Source of the DNA: Spirochaetales bacterium
Lineage (GTDB): Bacteria > Spirochaetota > Spirochaetia > Treponematales > UBA12059
NCBI GenBank assembly: GCA_004525355.1
Contig: SPCK01000075.1
Coordinates: forward strand, 1 to 8,247
Direction of reading: 5' to 3'
Length of the DNA: 8,247 nucleotides
Part shown: positions 6,000 through 8,247 of the stretch, piece after piece
Numbering within the stretch: the first letter of the stretch is position 1
How the letters are laid out: every line of letters begins with the position of its first letter
The notes under the pieces: generated by a model
Database searches by the model: none
What the model saw: only the letters and a program-made list of their open reading frames with translations
Told to the model about the DNA's origin: nothing
Position numbers and translations under genes: made by a program

Positions 6000-7274
6000 T
6001 CATTTTACAACATAGGGTTCGACCTTGGCCAGAAGGCGGGGCGGCACCCTACAATTGATAATGACCATATCGTCCTCATGGTCCTCCGATAAAATCTTGG
6101 CCTCCCGATACAGGAGCGAAACGACGGCATACTCGGCCAACGGCACTCGCAGCGTCAAATCCACCGAATCGGCGGTCAAGGCGGCGGCTATGGCTTCTTT
6201 CAGCTCGGTAAGTCCCTCGCCTGACTTGGCTGAAACGAAGATGGCGCCCGGATGGCGGCGGGCCAGGAACTCCATGACCGACCGATCCTCAAGCTTGTCA
6301 ATCTTGTTGTAGACAACCAGCGACCGCGACGTATCCGCCCCGATCTCGGTGAGGACCTTCCGCGTCGTCTCGAAATGGCGTTCCGATTCCGGATCCGCCG
6401 CGTCCAGTACGTGTACGAGCAGATCGGCGTCCGAAGCCTCCTCGAGCGTGGCCTTGAACGCCTCGACCAGGCCATGGGGCAGGTTTCGGACAAAACCCAC
6501 GGTATCGGTGACCAGGACTGCGCCCGACTTGACCGAAAGCCTCCTGGTGGTAGGGTCGAGCGTGGCGAATAGTTTGTCCTCGGCCAAGACGTCGGCCTTG
6601 GCCACCGCGTTCAGGATGGATGACTTGCCCGCGTTGGTATAGCCGACGATCGCGGCGCGAGGCAGCGGTACGCGTTCGCGGCGTTTGCGCTGCACGGCGC
6701 GCGCCTTTCTGACGCTTTCCAGCTCATCCTCGATTTCAGCGATGCGGACTGAGATGCCGCGGCGGTCCAGCTCGATCTTCTGTTCGCCCGATCCCTTGGT
6801 TCCATAGCGCCCGCCCCGCTGTCGATGCAGGTCATCGTACGAGTGGGAAAGCCGCGGCAGGGAGTACTTGAGGCGGGCCAGCTCGACCTGGAGCGACGCC
6901 TCGCGGGTATGCGCCCTACCCGCGAATATCTTGATGATGAGCTCGGAACGATCGTATACGGACAGCTGCGAGAGCTTCTCCCAGTTTCTCTGCTGTATCG
7001 GGCTCAAGGTCCGGTCGAATATAATGGAATCGGCGTCCTCGGCCTTTGCTGCGGCCATAATCTCGTCAGCTTTTCCCGTGCCCAGGAGCAGCGATGCCGT
7101 GCGAATCCTGAGCGTCGCCGAAATCGTCCCGACCACTTCGAGTCCAAGCGTATCGGCAAGCCCGGCCAGTTCATGGAGGAGGCTGTCGGCCTCGACAGCG
7201 CGTATTTCTTCATCACGAACGCCCACGAGGAATGCTCGCTCCCGGCGGACCGCGGTTTCATGGAGTTCTTTCAC
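6000..7274 (-). CDS. hflX: GTPase HflX, ribosome-associated
   Basis: HflX binds the 50S subunit and uses GTP to split stalled or hibernating ribosomes. Numbered from the GTG at 7274, the protein has 424 residues, close to E. coli HflX (426). The N-terminal HflX domain carries LLGTGKADEI and FDRTLSPIQQRNWE. A glycine-rich linker follows, RGGRYGTKGSGEQKIELDRR (153-172), and then a helical stretch. The G domain has the P-loop GYTNAGKS (211-218), ATLDPTTRR (237-245, switch I threonine), DTVGF (257-261), NKID (323-326) and SAKS (348-351), all intact. The frame stays open to a GTG at 7400, which would add 42 residues. Those are read through the aminotransferase promoter and the complement of its ribosome-binding site, and lack family resemblance, so I prefer 7274 although it has no clear ribosome-binding site. 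The gene diverges from the aminotransferase and converges on the helical unknown gene. Confidence 0.95.
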   Translation of the reverse strand: MKELHETAVRRERAFLVGVRDEEIRAVEADSLLHELAGLADTLGLEVVGTISATLRIRTASLLLGTGKADEIMAAAKAEDADSIIFDRTLSPIQQRNWEKLSQLSVYDRSELIIKIFAGRAHTREASLQVELARLKYSLPRLSHSYDDLHRQRGGRYGTKGSGEQKIELDRRGISVRIAEIEDELESVRKARAVQRKRRERVPLPRAAIVGYTNAGKSSILNAVAKADVLAEDKLFATLDPTTRRLSVKSGAVLVTDTVGFVRNLPHGLVEAFKATLEEASDADLLVHVLDAADPESERHFETTRKVLTEIGADTSRSLVVYNKIDKLEDRSVMEFLARRHPGAIFVSAKSGEGLTELKEAIAAALTADSVDLTLRVPLAEYAVVSLLYREAKILSEDHEDDMVIINCRVPPRLLAKVEPYVVK

Positions 7275-7323
7275 GTCGATGATGATACTCGCGCCGATGA
7301 CCGCGCGTCGAGTGCCTAATTCA

Positions 7324-7355
7324 GATATAAGTAAAAGTATCTTACGCTTGTCCGT
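7324..7355 (-). promoter_or_regulatory. hflX: Candidate promoter for hflX
   Basis: On the minus strand an AT-rich block TTATATC (7330-7324) could be the -10 region. CGGACA (7355-7350) matches four of six -35 bases at a 19-base spacing, which is long. Transcription would then start near 7317, leaving about 40 bases before the GTG at 7274 and excluding the upstream GTG at 7400. It overlaps the promoter of the diverging aminotransferase gene. Confidence 0.25.
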
Positions 7356-7376
7356 CCCGGGGGGTGATGGTAGAAT
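7348..7376 (+). promoter_or_regulatory. Sigma70-type promoter for the aminotransferase gene
   Basis: TTGTCC (7348-7353) matches four of six -35 bases, and TAGAAT (7371-7376) matches five of six -10 bases, at the ideal 17-base spacing. Transcription would start near 7383, giving a leader of about 20 bases that contains the AGGAGG ribosome-binding site at 7392-7397. The spacer holds a run of six G. Confidence 0.5.
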
Positions 7377-7403
7377 GGCAATTGAAAAAACAGGAGGCAC
7401 ACC

Positions 7404-8247
7404 ATGGCTCTTTCAATCGGTGATCTGGGCAAGGCCATTCTTGAGACGGAATACGCGGTACGCGGGCCCATCGTGGCACGGGCGGTGGAACTGGAACGGT
7501 CAGGTCGAGAGATCATCTACTGCAATATCGGCAATCCCCAGGCCTTGGAGCAGAAACCCCTGTCCTGGGTACGCCGGGTGCTGGCCCTCTGCGAATACCC
7601 CGAGCTGTCCAGGTTGGCTCCCGGTGCCTTTGCCGCCGACGTCGTTGAGGCGGTCGCGAAAATTCTCGCAGGAACCAAGCACGGCCTGGGCGCCTACTCC
7701 GAGAGCAAGGGTGTTCGTGCCATTCGCGAGGCGGTGGCGAACTTCATCAAGGAACGGGACGGTATCGATGCCGATCCGGACGCCATATTCCTGACAGATG
7801 GGGCTTCAAAGGGAGTCCAGGCGGCATTGCGACTGCTCCTCGCCAAGCCGTCCGATGGTATCATGGTACCCATCCCCCAGTACCCGCTGTATTCCGCCTC
7901 GATCACGCTCTACGAAGGCAAACAGGTCAACTATTACCTCGACGAGCAGAACGACTGGAAGCTGTCCCGCAAGATACTTGAAGAATCCCTGGCCGATGCC
8001 AAGCATTTCGGCGTGAGTGTCAAAGCCATCGTGGTAATCAACCCGGGCAACCCGACCGGTTCCGTGCTGGACGAGGACAACATCGCCATGATCGTCGATT
8101 TCGCCAGCGAACATGGACTGACCATCCTGGCGGACGAGGTTTACCAGGAGAACGTGTACAGAGCAGGCGACCGCTTCACGTCCTTTGCCAAGGTCATGCA
8201 CAACAAGGGTGAAGAAAACGTATCCTTGTTCAGTTTCCATTCCACCA
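7404..8247 (+). CDS. Alanine aminotransferase, eukaryote-like ALT subgroup (3' end cut by window)
   Basis: This is a PLP-dependent fold-type I enzyme that should interconvert alanine and 2-oxoglutarate with pyruvate and glutamate. The ATG at 7404 follows a perfect AGGAGG (7392-7397) by 6 bases. The 281 codons present resemble animal and plant ALT closely: EYAVRGPIVARAVELE (16-31), a block starting near NIGNPQA (41-47), HGLGAYSESKG (93-103), PIPQYPLYSA (156-165), NPGNPTG (213-219) and ADEVYQENVY (243-252). Asn216, Asp244 and Tyr247 are the expected cofactor contacts. The frame ends at SFHST, where ALT proteins continue with the catalytic lysine (STSKG), so that lysine should lie two residues beyond the edge. 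Members of this subgroup are near 430-500 residues, so about a third is missing. Other class I transaminases are less likely because the YAVRGPIV and LADEVYQENVY blocks are ALT-type. It diverges from hflX. Confidence 0.93.
   Translation, partial: MALSIGDLGKAILETEYAVRGPIVARAVELERSGREIIYCNIGNPQALEQKPLSWVRRVLALCEYPELSRLAPGAFAADVVEAVAKILAGTKHGLGAYSESKGVRAIREAVANFIKERDGIDADPDAIFLTDGASKGVQAALRLLLAKPSDGIMVPIPQYPLYSASITLYEGKQVNYYLDEQNDWKLSRKILEESLADAKHFGVSVKAIVVINPGNPTGSVLDEDNIAMIVDFASEHGLTILADEVYQENVYRAGDRFTSFAKVMHNKGEENVSLFSFHST

Noticed and set aside
6868..7794. 308-codon plus-strand frame spanning hflX and the aminotransferase start
   Set aside because: It is antisense to hflX and then out of frame with the aminotransferase, and its product is Ser/Arg-rich without a domain.

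Overview
The window is an ordinary stretch of bacterial chromosome with seven protein genes, packed in short strand-switching blocks. It looks like a moderately high-GC Gram-negative-type bacterium. I lean towards a spirochaete. The reasons are a large all-helical cytoplasmic protein that resembles, from memory, a spirochaete-restricted family, a putative lipoprotein with a loose lipobox, and an alanine aminotransferase of the eukaryote-like ALT subgroup. No rRNA or other marker is present, so this placement is tentative. I saw no tRNA, rRNA, CRISPR array, insertion sequence or phage gene.

Left block, minus strand (1-3151). glmS (glucosamine-6-phosphate synthase, the first step to UDP-GlcNAc and cell wall) is read leftwards. 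Ten bases after it begins a small putative lipoprotein gene whose reading frame is broken by an apparent one-base deletion. After a 125-base gap comes a GAF-domain gene that runs off the left edge.

Centre (3152-3493). glmS and the plus-strand birA gene diverge from a region of about 340 bases. It holds three consecutive inverted repeats. The first and third share the same end motif, and the third is a nearly perfect 20-bp stem. This is the least explained part of the window.

Right of centre, plus strand (3494-5962). birA is a biotin-protein ligase made only of the catalytic part. It is followed by a 524-residue helical protein of unknown function. That gene converges on hflX, and a symmetrical hairpin in the 37-base gap probably terminates both transcripts.

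Right block (6000-8247). hflX (ribosome-associated GTPase) is on the minus strand and diverges from an alanine aminotransferase gene on the plus strand. The latter has a good promoter and ribosome-binding site but is cut by the window edge just before its expected catalytic lysine.

Apart from the probable co-transcription of glmS with the lipoprotein gene, the genes do not form one pathway. They are housekeeping functions (cell-wall precursor, biotin attachment, ribosome rescue, amino-acid metabolism) placed beside two poorly characterised genes. I did not find a convincing new multi-gene system.
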